From assembly GCF_002902945.1 (NCBI RefSeq), contig NZ_CP026102.1:124001-188000 (forward strand): 64,000 nucleotides of DNA, read 5' to 3'. How positions within the stretch are numbered: the stretch's first letter is position 1; every line of letters begins with the position of its first letter. The notes beneath the pieces were generated by a model. It was not told the origin of the DNA, did not search any database, and saw only the letters and a list, made by a program, of their open reading frames with translations. A program made the translations under genes and the position numbers. This document shows positions 40,738-49,784 of this stretch, one piece after another. Source of the DNA: Paraburkholderia caribensis. Its GTDB lineage: Bacteria > Pseudomonadota > Gammaproteobacteria > Burkholderiales > Burkholderiaceae.

Positions 40738-40986
40738 GTGGCACTCATCACGCAACTCAATCTGACGCAGCCCGACGACTTCTACGAAGCGCTGATCGAC
40801 ATGCACCGCGATTTCGACGAAGCGCAAAGCCAGGCCGCGAATGCGCAACTGATTCTGCTGCTCGCCAATCATATTGGCGATTACGCGACGCTGATGGAAG
40901 CGATCCAATACGCGCGCGAAGGCGTCGATTTGCCGAATTCATCCGCTGTGCAGCACACGGCCGACGCACCGCGCGTCGCCGCCTGA
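40738..40986 (+). CDS. DUF2783 domain-containing protein
   Basis: An 82-aa, mostly helical acidic protein (LNLTQPDDFYEALIDMHRDF, then QLILLLANHIGDYATLMEAI). The start is GTG at 40738 with GGAG about 8 nt upstream; a TTG 12 bp earlier is less likely. DUF2783 proteins are found next to FAD-dependent aromatic hydroxylases and are of unknown function; a chaperone or regulatory subunit role is plausible. It is co-transcribed with the hydroxylase (gap 42 bp). Confidence 0.85.
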   Translation: MALITQLNLTQPDDFYEALIDMHRDFDEAQSQAANAQLILLLANHIGDYATLMEAIQYAREGVDLPNSSAVQHTADAPRVAA

Positions 40987-41100
40987 TCTTTCGATCCGGC
41001 TCGCCCATTCAACGAAGCGCGAGCCGTCTTTCCTGACAACACGGCGCAACAGACGCCGGACCCAATGGGTCCGTTGGACCCGCATTGCCTGGAGATCTCG

Positions 41101-42432
41101 ATGAGTCAGTCAATCACGCATGCCTATGAGCCCGGCGAGCCCGCCGCCGCGTTTCAGGACGACACCGCGCTGTACCGCAAGGTGACGTTGCGGATCGTGC
41201 CGTTTCTGTTTCTCTGCTACGTTATTTCGTTTCTCGACCGCATCAACATCGGTTTCGCGCAGTTGCAGATGAAGCACGATCTCGGCTTCAGCGATGCGAT
41301 GTACGGACTCGGCGCGGCCATCTTCTATATCGGCTATGTGCTGTGCGAAGTGCCTAGTAACCTGCTGCTCGCGCGTTTCGGCGCGCGCCGCACGTTCACG
41401 CGGATCATGCTGCTGTGGGGCGCTGCGTCGGTGTGCATGATGTTCGTGTCGCAGGCTTCGCATTTCTATCTGCTGCGCTTCATGCTCGGCGTGTTCGAAG
41501 CGGGCTTCTTTCCCGGCATCGTGCTGTATCTGACGTACTGGTATCCGGCGCGGCGGCGTGCCGTGATCCTGTCGATCTTCTTCGCAGGCGTCGCGGTGGC
41601 GGGCGTGCTAGGCGGTCTCGTTTCCGGCTGGATCATGCGCGACATGGCGGGCGTGATGGGCCTGTACGGCTGGCAATGGATGTTCGCCATCGAAGGCGCG
41701 CCCGCTGTCGTGCTGGGATTGCTCGCTGCGTTCTGGCTGGTCGACGGCCCGCAGCACGCAGCGTGGCTCACGCAACAGGAAAAGGCTCATCTGATCGGGC
41801 AACGCGACGCCGAGCATCGGCCCGCGAACTCGCATTCGTCGCGCGCATTCATCGACGCGTTGCGCAACCCGCGCGTCTATCTGTTCGCGTTCATCTACTT
41901 TTCGTTGACGTGCGCGTCGTTGACGCTCAACTTCTGGATGCCGCTGATGATCCGCGACTTCGGCGTGCACGACGTGCTGTGGATCAGCCTGTACACGGTG
42001 ATACCGAATGCGATCGGCGCGGTTGGCCTGATCCTGATCGCGCGGCATTCGGACCGTCACGGCGAGCGGCGCAAGCATTTCGCGGCGTGCACGATCGGCG
42101 GCGGCATCGCGCTTTCGCTGTTGACGCTGCACTTGAGCAGCTTTGCCGCAATGCTCGGCATTCTTTCGATAGCAGCCGTGCTGATTTTTGCCGCGCTGCC
42201 GATCTTCTGGACGGTGCCGTCGGGTTATCTGTCGGGCAAGACTGCGGCGGCGGGCATCGCGTTGATCAGCAGCATTGGGATTACGAGCGGCATCGTGAGC
42301 CCGTGGGTGATCGGTCTGATCAAGACGCATACGGGCAGCATGGATAACGCGTTGTATCTGCTGACGGCTTTGTTGTTCATGAGCGGTATCGCGCTGTTGC
42401 GCGGGGTGCCGAAGCAGCGGGTTGTGGGGTAA
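41101..42432 (+). CDS. MFS transporter, anion:cation symporter (ACS) family
   Basis: A 443-aa transporter with 12 hydrophobic segments. ACS features are FLDRINIGFAQLQMKHDLGF near the start and LCEVPSNLLLARFGARRTFT in the loop after helices 2-3. ACS members carry organic anions such as aromatic acids and hexuronates. The ATG at 41101 is preceded by TGGAGA. As the last gene of the hydroxylase unit it is likely the uptake system for that pathway's substrate. Confidence 0.92.
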   Translation: MSQSITHAYEPGEPAAAFQDDTALYRKVTLRIVPFLFLCYVISFLDRINIGFAQLQMKHDLGFSDAMYGLGAAIFYIGYVLCEVPSNLLLARFGARRTFTRIMLLWGAASVCMMFVSQASHFYLLRFMLGVFEAGFFPGIVLYLTYWYPARRRAVILSIFFAGVAVAGVLGGLVSGWIMRDMAGVMGLYGWQWMFAIEGAPAVVLGLLAAFWLVDGPQHAAWLTQQEKAHLIGQRDAEHRPANSHSSRAFIDALRNPRVYLFAFIYFSLTCASLTLNFWMPLMIRDFGVHDVLWISLYTVIPNAIGAVGLILIARHSDRHGERRKHFAACTIGGGIALSLLTLHLSSFAAMLGILSIAAVLIFAALPIFWTVPSGYLSGKTAAAGIALISSIGITSGIVSPWVIGLIKTHTGSMDNALYLLTALLFMSGIALLRGVPKQRVVG

Positions 42433-42736
42433 GACTGCCGGTCCTGTTCGCCTATATGCATGGACCTTGCTGCGAACGCGCTCGCGACGTTATCTGTCGA
42501 CGAGCGCTACTTCAAGCAACTAACCGTCCGTCGGTCTGACGTCTCCAGATCAGCAGTGCGCGAGGAAATCTGCTCATTCAGGTGGGTTTCCATGGACGGG
42601 CAGGAAGGCAATCCACCCGCCCAACCCCAATCCCCACAAGGCTATGCGCCCTGCATCGCCCGATCCCATTCCTTCGCAAAAACCATCCATCAAGCATAAA
42701 CGTCACCAAAAAATAATAAGAATAGCCAGATTTATG
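42433..42736. other. Intergenic region upstream of the siderophore sigma gene
   Basis: About 300 bp after the MFS gene, with no gene I can support: a 79-codon frame at 42460-42699 has no ribosome-binding site and no recognisable features. The last 60 bp are strongly AT-rich and contain a possible -10 (TATGAT, 42733-42738) overlapping the Fur-like site. Confidence 0.4.
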
Positions 42737-42755
42737 ATTGAGAATGATTCGCGTT
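42737..42755. promoter_or_regulatory. Fur box upstream of the siderophore sigma gene
   Basis: ATTGAGAATGATTCGCGTT has the GAGAATGATT core of Fur operators, sits in an AT-rich promoter region and lies 50 bp upstream of the sigma gene. In Burkholderia the equivalent orbS/mbaS genes are Fur-repressed, which agrees. Confidence 0.7.
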
Positions 42756-42804
42756 TACGTTAGATTCGCTTCCATCTGATCGATAGCGACATGGAGACGA
42801 TTCG

Positions 42805-43512
42805 ATGGCTGAATCAATGGCGAGGTTTGCGGCACGGATCGACCGTCATCCGGCGGCGTTCGCACCAGGAGCACTGGACGACATCGATTGCGAGCCGTCC
42901 GAAGCGCGCGTCACCGCGACGGAACAACGCCGCTGCGAAGGACTGCTGCTCGACGTGCTGATCGAAAACCGCCGCTCGCTGATCCAGCTTGCGCGGTCGT
43001 TTGTCGGGTGTTCGAGCCGTGCCGAGGACGTGGTCCACGACGTATTCATCAAGCTCACGGGCTTTTCGAATCAGGACGACGTGCGGCAGCCGCTCGCCTA
43101 CGTGGCGCGCATGGTGCGCAACGCATCGATCGACGCGTGCCGCCGCCAGTCGCTCGAAAACACGTGGCACGCATGCGAGGAAGACGGGCTCGATGTGCCA
43201 TCGCCGGAACCGTCGCCCGAGTCCGCGCTCGTCACACGCGACTCGCTGCGCCACGCGTTCGACGCCCTCGCGCAATTGCCCGAGCGCACGCGCAGCGCCT
43301 TCGAGCGGGTGCGTCTGCGCGAAGAGACCTTGCAGGAAACCGCGCGCGCCTTGAATGTCTCGCAGACGCTCGTGCATTTCATGGTTCGCGACGCCGCGAA
43401 GCATTGCGCGGACTGCATGCACGCCGGCGCTCAAAACGTCGCGTACGCAAAGACGGCGGGGCGCAGTAAAAAAAGTTGTGCGTCGAACGTCAAGCAGATG
43501 ACGGCCTCGTGA
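42805..43512 (+). CDS. orbS: Iron-starvation ECF sigma factor (OrbS/MbaS/PvdS type)
   Basis: A 235-aa ECF sigma factor with an N-terminal extension of about 45 residues. Region 2 is at about 55-115 (ENRRSLIQLARSFVGCSSRA, DVVHDVFIKLTGF, AYVARMVRNASIDACRR) and region 4 at about 155-205 (LPERTRSAFERVRLREETLQ, TARALNVSQTLVHFMVRD). First gene of an ornibactin/malleobactin-type locus, exactly where orbS lies in Burkholderia. No FecR-type anti-sigma gene accompanies it, as for orbS. It probably recognises the three TAAA-N17-CGTC promoters at 43467, 52464 (minus) and 52525. The -35/-10 of the next gene lies inside its 3' end. Confidence 0.9.
   Translation: MAESMARFAARIDRHPAAFAPGALDDIDCEPSEARVTATEQRRCEGLLLDVLIENRRSLIQLARSFVGCSSRAEDVVHDVFIKLTGFSNQDDVRQPLAYVARMVRNASIDACRRQSLENTWHACEEDGLDVPSPEPSPESALVTRDSLRHAFDALAQLPERTRSAFERVRLREETLQETARALNVSQTLVHFMVRDAAKHCADCMHAGAQNVAYAKTAGRSKKSCASNVKQMTAS
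43467..43491 (+). promoter_or_regulatory. OrbS-type promoter for the orbH-orbB unit
   Basis: TAAA (43467-43470), 17 nt, CGTC (43488-43491), inside the last codons of the sigma gene and about 77 bp before the MbtH gene. The same spacing and elements occur before orbE and orbI. It follows the iron-starvation sigma consensus known from orb and pvd genes. Confidence 0.75.
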
Positions 43513-43567
43513 AGTCACGAAGGCAAACGTTCAACTGCATCTCACCTGATACGCAAGCAGACACGAC

Positions 43568-43801
43568 ATGACCCAGAACACGCATCAAGACGCACAGGAC
43601 GACGTTCAATACACGGTCGTCATCAACGACGAAGAACAGTATTCGATCTGGCCGGCGTTCCGCGACGTGCCCGCTGGCTGGCGCGAAGTCGGCGTACGCG
43701 GGCCGAAGGCCGCGTGCCTCGAGCATATCGAAAACGTATGGACCGACATGCGTCCCGCGAGCCTGCGCCGTCACATGGACGCCGCGCCGGTTACGCGCTG
43801 A
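43568..43801 (+). CDS. orbH: MbtH family NRPS accessory protein
   Basis: A 77-aa MbtH-like protein with the family signature: VVINDEEQYSIWPAFRDVPA, GWREVG and the C-terminal CLEHIENVWTDMRPASLRRH, including the conserved tryptophans. MbtH proteins bind adenylation domains and promote their folding and activity, here presumably those of OrbI and OrbJ. Position directly after the sigma gene matches orbH. Confidence 0.94.
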   Translation: MTQNTHQDAQDDVQYTVVINDEEQYSIWPAFRDVPAGWREVGVRGPKAACLEHIENVWTDMRPASLRRHMDAAPVTR

Positions 43802-43941
43802 GCCATACGCTGCCGCCCTGCAACGGCAGCGCGCAGCAAAGATTCTCGCGCGCCACGAGCGCGCCGCGCGAGACCGTTCTTCGAGCCGCGTCGATGCGTA
43901 GTCGACGCATGATCGGCGCGGCCCGCCACTGAGGACACGTC

Positions 43942-44967
43942 ATGACAGCGTCTCTCCCGACACTCGACGATCTGCGCATCGAGCCCGGCCTGCCGACCAT
44001 CGTGTCGCCGCGCGGCGACAGGTCGTTCACGCTCGAAGCCGCCGCGCCGCTGTTGCGCGACATCGCGAGCAACTGCATCGAGCGCGCCGGCGGCTTGCTG
44101 TTCACGGGCTTCGCCGTGCCGTCGATCGACACGTTCCAGCAATTCGCCGCCTCGTTCGGCGCGCCGCTGATCGGCTATGAATTCGCGTCGACGCCGCGCA
44201 GCCAGGTCGAAGGCGCCGTGTACACGTCGACGGAATATCCGCCGCACCGCTCGATTCCGCTGCACAACGAGCAGTCGTACACGCGCGAATGGCCGATGCG
44301 CATCTGGTTCCATTGCGCGCTCGCCGCGCGTTCCGGCGGCGCGACGCCGATTGCCGACAGCCGCGCGATCTATCGTGCGCTCGACCCCGCGTTGATCGAG
44401 CGCTTCGCGCGACGCGAGCTGCTGTACGTGCGCAACTTCGGCCAGGGGCTCGATCTGCCGTGGCAACAGGCATTCGGCACCGAAGACCCGCGCGCCGTCG
44501 ATGCGATGTGCGCGGCCCGCGGCATCGATTGCGAATGGCGCGAAGACGACGACGGCGAACCGTTGCTGCGTACGCGCGAGCTTTGCCAGGCGGTGGCCGT
44601 GCATCCGCGCACGGGCGAGCGCGTGTGGTTCAACCAGGCGCATCTGTTCCATCTGTCCGCGCTCGATGAAGACATGCAGGAAGCACTCGTCGATGCAGTG
44701 GGTCTCGACAACGTGCCGCGCAACGTCTACTACGGCGACGGCGCGCCGCTCGAAGCCGAGGCGCTCGCGGAGATTCGCGGCGTGCTGGATCAACAGCGCA
44801 TCGTGTTCCCGTGGACGGGCGGTGACGTGGTGATGCTCGACAACATGTTGACGGCACATGCGCGCGATCCGTTCGAAGGCCCGCGCAAGGTCGTCGTCGC
44901 GATGGCGGACAGCTACAGCGTCCCGGCAAACGCACAAAGGTCCAACAGATTCGCCATCGCTACATGA
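43942..44967 (+). CDS. orbG: TauD/TfdA-family (SyrP-like) non-heme iron aspartate beta-hydroxylase
   Basis: A 341-aa Fe(II)/2-oxoglutarate dioxygenase. The facial triad appears as His-x-Glu in IPLHNEQSYT (about residues 108-117) and a distal His in MLTAHARDP near 309; the 2-oxoglutarate-binding Arg follows in the C-terminal part. SyrP-type enzymes hydroxylate aspartate while it is bound to an NRPS carrier domain, giving the beta-hydroxy-Asp iron ligand. Module 2 of the NRPS here has an Asp code, which fits. The last codon is 4 bp before the ABC ATPase start. Confidence 0.9.
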   Translation: MTASLPTLDDLRIEPGLPTIVSPRGDRSFTLEAAAPLLRDIASNCIERAGGLLFTGFAVPSIDTFQQFAASFGAPLIGYEFASTPRSQVEGAVYTSTEYPPHRSIPLHNEQSYTREWPMRIWFHCALAARSGGATPIADSRAIYRALDPALIERFARRELLYVRNFGQGLDLPWQQAFGTEDPRAVDAMCAARGIDCEWREDDDGEPLLRTRELCQAVAVHPRTGERVWFNQAHLFHLSALDEDMQEALVDAVGLDNVPRNVYYGDGAPLEAEALAEIRGVLDQQRIVFPWTGGDVVMLDNMLTAHARDPFEGPRKVVVAMADSYSVPANAQRSNRFAIAT

Positions 44968-44971
44968 TCCA

Positions 44972-45814
44972 ATGAAAAGCAGTTCCAACCTGGCGCTGTC
45001 GGCGCGTTCGCTGACGGTGGGATATCGCGATCATGTCGTCATCGACTCGCTCGATATCGACATTCGCGCCAATCGCGTGACCGCGCTGTGCGGGCCGAAC
45101 GGTTGCGGCAAGAGCACGCTGCTGCGCTCGCTCGCCGGTTTGCAGCCCACGCTGGCGGGCGAGGTGGCGGTCGCGGGCAAGCCGCTCGCAGCGTATCGGC
45201 GGCGTGATCTCGCGCGCACGCTGACGATGCTCTCGCAGTTCAACCAGATTCCCGCCGGCCTCTCCGTGCGCGATCTCGTTGCGTACGGACGCTACGCGCA
45301 CGGCGGCTGGATGCGCGGTTTGTCGAAGGAAGATCGCGCGGCGATCGACGACGCACTCTCCGCAGCCGGTATCGCCGACGATGCCGCACGCGATGTCGCC
45401 GCGCTCTCGGGCGGCGAGCGCCAGCGCGCGTGGATTGCCATGGCGCTGGCGCAACGCGCACCCATCGTGTTGCTCGACGAGCCGACCACGTATCTCGACA
45501 TTCATCATCAGCTCGACATTCTCACCGAACTGCGCCGTTTGAATCGGGAGCGCGGCCTGACAATCGTCTGGGTGCTGCACGATCTGAATCAGGCTGCTGC
45601 CTACAGCGATGAAATCGTGTTGATGCGCGCTGGCCGCATCGTCGCGCAAGGCACGCCGGACGCGATCATCGATCCGCAGCATCTCGAAGCGACCTTCGGC
45701 GTGCCGATGCTGCGCATCGCGCATCCGCAGACAGGTGCGCCGATGTGCGTGCCCGCGCATGCCGCACGCGACGAACTGCCCGCCGCATCCGACGACAAAG
45801 GCCTCGCCGCATGA
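44972..45814 (+). CDS. orbC: Ferric siderophore ABC transporter ATP-binding protein
   Basis: A 280-aa FecE/FhuC-type ATPase: Walker A GPNGCGKST (about residues 41-49), Q-loop TMLSQFNQIP, signature LSGGERQRAWIAMALAQ, Walker B IVLLDEPTTYLD and switch His VLHDLNQAA. The start is ATG at 44972, just after the dioxygenase stop. The stop overlaps the permease start by 4 nt. It powers ferric-siderophore import across the inner membrane. Confidence 0.93.
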   Translation: MKSSSNLALSARSLTVGYRDHVVIDSLDIDIRANRVTALCGPNGCGKSTLLRSLAGLQPTLAGEVAVAGKPLAAYRRRDLARTLTMLSQFNQIPAGLSVRDLVAYGRYAHGGWMRGLSKEDRAAIDDALSAAGIADDAARDVAALSGGERQRAWIAMALAQRAPIVLLDEPTTYLDIHHQLDILTELRRLNRERGLTIVWVLHDLNQAAAYSDEIVLMRAGRIVAQGTPDAIIDPQHLEATFGVPMLRIAHPQTGAPMCVPAHAARDELPAASDDKGLAA

Positions 45815-47937
45815 CCACGCTTGCCGCAAGAAAACGCATGCAACGCGCGCAAACACGTGCGCTGCCGCGCTGGCGCGAGGCGCAGCATAGCCGCGTCGGC
45901 GTGTTGACGTTCGCGCTGCTCGCGTCGATCGTCGTCATTGCCGCGTTGCGCCTCGCCCCGGATCTGTCGATGATCCTGCACGCCGCAACGTCGAATGCAG
46001 CGCATGACACCGACGAACACGCGCTCGCGCATGTGCTGCTCTTCAACCTGCATTTGCCGCGCGTGCTGGCGGCACTGGTCGCGGGCGGATGCCTCGGCGT
46101 GTCGGGCGCGCTGTTCCAGTCGCTGACGCGTAATCCGCTCGCTTCGCCGGATCTGCTCGGCATCACGGGCGGCGCGCAGCTCGGCCTGCTCGCCGCGATG
46201 CTGATACCGGCGCTGGCGGGCGCGGCGTCCGTGCCGCTGCTGTTCGGCTGCGGCCTGCTCGCGGCCGCGTGCGTCGCGGCGGCAGCGGGCGGCTGGCGCG
46301 CGACACCGTTGCGCATGGTGCTCGCGGGCACCGTCTGCATGCTGCTGTTCTCGGCCATCTCGACCCTCACGCTCGCGTTCTTCGAGCAAAGCATCGCGGG
46401 CGTCGCGCTGTGGGCGAGCGGCAGTCTTTATCAACCGGGCGCAGAAGGACTGGTGACGGCAGTGCTGTGGCTGCTGTTGCCGCTCGCGGCGTTGCCCTTC
46501 GTCGTGCGTCCGCTCGATCCCATCGCGCTCGGCGACGACGCCGCGCTTGCCGTCGGCGTACGCGTGGATGCAGCACGCTTTTATGCGCTGCTCGTCGCGA
46601 TCGGCTTCGCGAGCGTGGCGGTGAGCGTCGCTGGGCCGATGTCGTATGTCGGGCTGATTGCGCCGAATCTGTTGCGCCATTTGCGCGGCTCGCGCTCGAC
46701 GCGGCTTGCCGCGCTCGCGCCGTTGTCCGCGCTGGTCGGCGCGCTGCTCGTGCTCGCAACCGATAGCGCCGTGCTCGCGCTCGATCTGGACGGCACGCTG
46801 TCGACGGGCGTCGCGATCGCTGTCGTAGGCACGCCGCTGATGCTCGCGATGATCCGCCACGGCGGCGCATGGACCTCGGCGCTCACGCAAGCGGCCGACG
46901 CTCCCGCTCAATCGGCACCCAGCCGTTTCGCTACATGGATCACAGGACTTTCTCCACTTGGTGCCGGTTTGATCGTCATCGCCGTTGCGGCCATTTCGAT
47001 CTATGCCGCAGGCACGTTCGGCGAGACCACGCTCGACCCGTCGCGCTGGCTGGCCGCATTGAACGGCAGCGATAGCGTCGCGCGCATGCTGCTCGATCTG
47101 CGTCTGCCGCGCGTGGTATGCGCGTTGCTTGCGGGCGCGATGCTCGCGGCCAGCGGCGTGCTGATGCAAAGCGTCGTGCGCAATCCGCTGGCCGGGCCGG
47201 AAGTGCTGGGCGTCACGCAAGGCGCTTCGCTGGCGACGCTCATCGCGCTGCTGTTCTGGCCGCTCGCCGCGCACGCGACGATTGCCGGGTCGTCGCTGGC
47301 TGGCGGCGGCGTCACGCTCGTCGCGATTCTCGCGTTGAACCGGCGCATGCGTTATGCGCCGCTCGCGGTCGCGTTGACGGGACTGGTTGTCGGCACGCTG
47401 TGGACGACGCTCGCACAATGGGTGATTGTGCAGGAGAGCGTGCAGCCCGCGCGCTTCGTCGTGTGGCTGGTGGGCGGCACCTATGGTCGCAGCTGGAGCG
47501 ATGTGCTTGCGCTGTTGCCGTGGTGCGCGGCCGCGCTGCCTGCGTTCGTGCTGCTCGCGCGTCCTCTCGATCTGCTCGCACTCGGCGACGACCAGGCCGC
47601 ATCGCTTGGCTTGCCCGTGGCGCTGCTGCGTCCGCTAGCGCTGACGGTCGCGACGATCGCGGCCTGCGCGGCGGTTGCAGCCGTCGGGCCGATCGGCTTT
47701 GTCGGATTGATGGCGCCGCATCTCGCGGCATTGCTGGGGGCGCGCGCGCATCGCACGCGCTTGTGGCTCGCGGCGACGTGCGGCGCGGCGATTCTCGCCG
47801 CTGCAGATATCGGCGCGCGCACGCTGCTTGCGCCGCGCGAAATTCCTGCGGGGGTGCTGACGGCACTGATCGGCGCGCCGTATCTGCTCGCGTTGCTGAT
47901 CGTGCAGGCGCGGCGCGAACGCAAGCGCGGGCGGTGA
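45811..47937 (+). CDS. orbD: Ferric siderophore ABC transporter permease, fused double subunit (FhuB-like)
   Basis: A 708-aa polytopic protein made of two FecCD-type permease halves in tandem: half 1 about residues 25-355 (LHLPRVLAALVAGGCLGVSG, NPLASPDLLGITGGAQ) and half 2 about 375-700 (LRLPRVVCALLAGAMLAASG, NPLAGPEVLGVTQGAS). Each carries the conserved loop (GPMSYVGLIAPNLLRH and GPIGFVGLMAPHLAAL) that contacts the ATPase. The fusion matches FhuB. The ATG at 45811 overlaps the ATPase stop (ATGA). Confidence 0.93.
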   Translation: MTTLAARKRMQRAQTRALPRWREAQHSRVGVLTFALLASIVVIAALRLAPDLSMILHAATSNAAHDTDEHALAHVLLFNLHLPRVLAALVAGGCLGVSGALFQSLTRNPLASPDLLGITGGAQLGLLAAMLIPALAGAASVPLLFGCGLLAAACVAAAAGGWRATPLRMVLAGTVCMLLFSAISTLTLAFFEQSIAGVALWASGSLYQPGAEGLVTAVLWLLLPLAALPFVVRPLDPIALGDDAALAVGVRVDAARFYALLVAIGFASVAVSVAGPMSYVGLIAPNLLRHLRGSRSTRLAALAPLSALVGALLVLATDSAVLALDLDGTLSTGVAIAVVGTPLMLAMIRHGGAWTSALTQAADAPAQSAPSRFATWITGLSPLGAGLIVIAVAAISIYAAGTFGETTLDPSRWLAALNGSDSVARMLLDLRLPRVVCALLAGAMLAASGVLMQSVVRNPLAGPEVLGVTQGASLATLIALLFWPLAAHATIAGSSLAGGGVTLVAILALNRRMRYAPLAVALTGLVVGTLWTTLAQWVIVQESVQPARFVVWLVGGTYGRSWSDVLALLPWCAAALPAFVLLARPLDLLALGDDQAASLGLPVALLRPLALTVATIAACAAVAAVGPIGFVGLMAPHLAALLGARAHRTRLWLAATCGAAILAAADIGARTLLAPREIPAGVLTALIGAPYLLALLIVQARRERKRGR

Positions 47938-47939
47938 AC

Positions 47940-48737
47940 ATGTCCTCTGCCGCACCATCGTTTGCATCGCTGGTCGCCGATACGCCGTTCTCCGCGTATG
48001 TCGAACGCGTGTGGCTCGGCGTGCCTGCTGAAACTTCAGACACCGGCGACGCCGCGCAAGTGCGCGTACCGCTCACGCAACTCGCGACGCAGCGTAAAGC
48101 GATCCTCGATGCAATGCTCTTGCGCTACGGCGGCGATCCCGAACGTCATGCGCGCGCGCTGCTGTCGCAGTGGAGCAAATACTATTTCGGCCTCGCGGTG
48201 CCCGCCGCGCTGGTGTCGGCGCTCGTCTTGCAGAGACCGCTCGACATGAATCCTGCGCGCTGCCTGCTGTTGCTGCGCGAAGGCATGCCCGAAGCGCTGT
48301 ATCTGCCGCACGACGCACTTGCTGACCCAACTGACGATCCCGCGCGGCGATATGCGTCGCTGGTGGATGAGCATCTGCGCGGCGTGATCGATCTGCTGGC
48401 GAGCATGACGAAAATCGCGCCGCGCGTGCTATGGAGCAACGTCGGCAATCTGTTGGACACGTTGTTCGGGCAATGCGCGGCCGTGCCGGGCGCGGCCCGC
48501 GACGCCGCGTGGATGTTCGGATCGGGTGCGCTGTTCGGCGGCGACGAGCCGAACCCGCTACGCGTGCCGGTGCGCGACGTGACGCCGCGCTCCACGCTCT
48601 TGCCCGCGCCGTTTCGTGCGCGCCGTGTCTGCTGTGTGCGCTATGAAATACCCGGAGAAGATCAACTGTGTGCGAGCTGTCCGCTATTACTCACGATGAG
48701 CGACGAAGACCTCGCGCGGCAAGAGGCGATGCGATGA
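47940..48737 (+). CDS. orbF: FhuF-like siderophore ferric reductase
   Basis: A 265-aa protein of the FhuF family. The C-terminal iron-sulfur motif reads CCVRYEIPGEDQLCASC, i.e. Cys-Cys-x11-Cys-x2-Cys, expected to hold a [2Fe-2S] cluster. The N-terminal part is the IucA/FhuF-type region (LLSQWSKYYFGLAVPAALVS). It reduces Fe(III) in the cytoplasm to release it from the imported siderophore. Starts 2 bp after the permease stop and overlaps the binding-protein gene by 4 nt. Confidence 0.9.
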   Translation: MSSAAPSFASLVADTPFSAYVERVWLGVPAETSDTGDAAQVRVPLTQLATQRKAILDAMLLRYGGDPERHARALLSQWSKYYFGLAVPAALVSALVLQRPLDMNPARCLLLLREGMPEALYLPHDALADPTDDPARRYASLVDEHLRGVIDLLASMTKIAPRVLWSNVGNLLDTLFGQCAAVPGAARDAAWMFGSGALFGGDEPNPLRVPVRDVTPRSTLLPAPFRARRVCCVRYEIPGEDQLCASCPLLLTMSDEDLARQEAMR

Positions 48738-49774
48738 AGCAGGCGCTACGGGTGGCCGCTTGCGCTGTTTGCGCCGCGTGCGTCGCATTCTCGTGTACCG
48801 CGAGCGCGGCAGGCGCGACGTCCGCGCCTCGCGATGCAGGTGCGCTTGCGTGCGCGCCGCTGTCCGCCAATCCCACCGTGACGCAGGCGAGCGCCACGCT
48901 GCCCGCGCATCCGAAGCGCATTGTCGTGCTCGAATTCATGTTTGCCGAAGCGCTGCTTTCGCTCGACGTGACGCCTGCTGGGATGGTCGACACCGCGTAT
49001 TACCCGTCGTGGATCGGATATGGCGTCGAACGGATGCAGTCGGTGCCTGACGTCGGCACGCGCCAGGAGCCGAGCCTCGAAGCGATTGCCGCGCTCAAGC
49101 CGGACCTGATCATTGGCGTTGGCTTCCGGCATGCGCCGATTTTCGGCGCATTGCAATCGATTGCGCCTACCGTGCTGTTTCAGTTCAGCCCCGAGATGAA
49201 GCTCGACGGTGCGCAGGCGACGCAGCTCGAATGGGCGCGCAGGATCTTCGATACGATCGGGTGCATGACGGGGCGCACGGTGCAGGCGCAGGCGATTGAA
49301 CGGCAGTTGGATGAAGGATTGGCACGCGATGCAAAGCGTCTTGCGGATGCGGGCCGCACGCATGCGGACTTTGCGTTGTTGCAGGAGCTGGGGTTGCCCG
49401 ATCGGTACTGGGCGTATACGAGTAACAGCATGGCGGGCGGAGTCGCCAGGAAGCTGGGTCTGACGTTGTGGCCCGCGCAACCGACGCGTGAAGGAACGAC
49501 CTACGTGACGTCGGAAGATCTGTTGAAACGCCCGCAAATGAGTGTGTTGTTGACGAGCGCGACCGGTCCGGAGGTGAAGCTCGAGGCGAAGCTCGATTCG
49601 CCGGTGTGGAGGTTTGTGCCGGCACGGCGTGAAGGACGGGTGACGCTGGTCGAGCGTAATGTTTGGGGGTTTGGTGGGCCGATGTCGGCGTTGAGGTTGT
49701 CACGGGCGGTGACGGATGCGGTGTTGTCGTTGCCGACGGCTGAAGCGCAATTGGGGGTTTCCGCTTCGCGGTGA
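48734..49774 (+). CDS. orbB: Periplasmic ferric siderophore-binding protein
   Basis: A 346-aa class III substrate-binding protein of the FhuD/FecB type. The signal peptide ends near residue 26 (TASA). Mature features: HPKRIVVLEFMFAEALLSLD, SLEAIAALKPDLIIGVGF and the long backbone helix connecting the two lobes. It delivers the ferric siderophore to the OrbC-OrbD importer. Last gene of the first plus-strand unit; it is followed by a large palindromic repeat region. Confidence 0.92.
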   Translation: MKQALRVAACAVCAACVAFSCTASAAGATSAPRDAGALACAPLSANPTVTQASATLPAHPKRIVVLEFMFAEALLSLDVTPAGMVDTAYYPSWIGYGVERMQSVPDVGTRQEPSLEAIAALKPDLIIGVGFRHAPIFGALQSIAPTVLFQFSPEMKLDGAQATQLEWARRIFDTIGCMTGRTVQAQAIERQLDEGLARDAKRLADAGRTHADFALLQELGLPDRYWAYTSNSMAGGVARKLGLTLWPAQPTREGTTYVTSEDLLKRPQMSVLLTSATGPEVKLEAKLDSPVWRFVPARREGRVTLVERNVWGFGGPMSALRLSRAVTDAVLSLPTAEAQLGVSASR

Positions 49775-49784
49775 TGTTGGTGGT

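Noticed and set aside
42460..42699. 79-codon frame before the sigma gene
   Set aside because: No ribosome-binding site, no hydrophobic or conserved segment, and located in promoter DNA.
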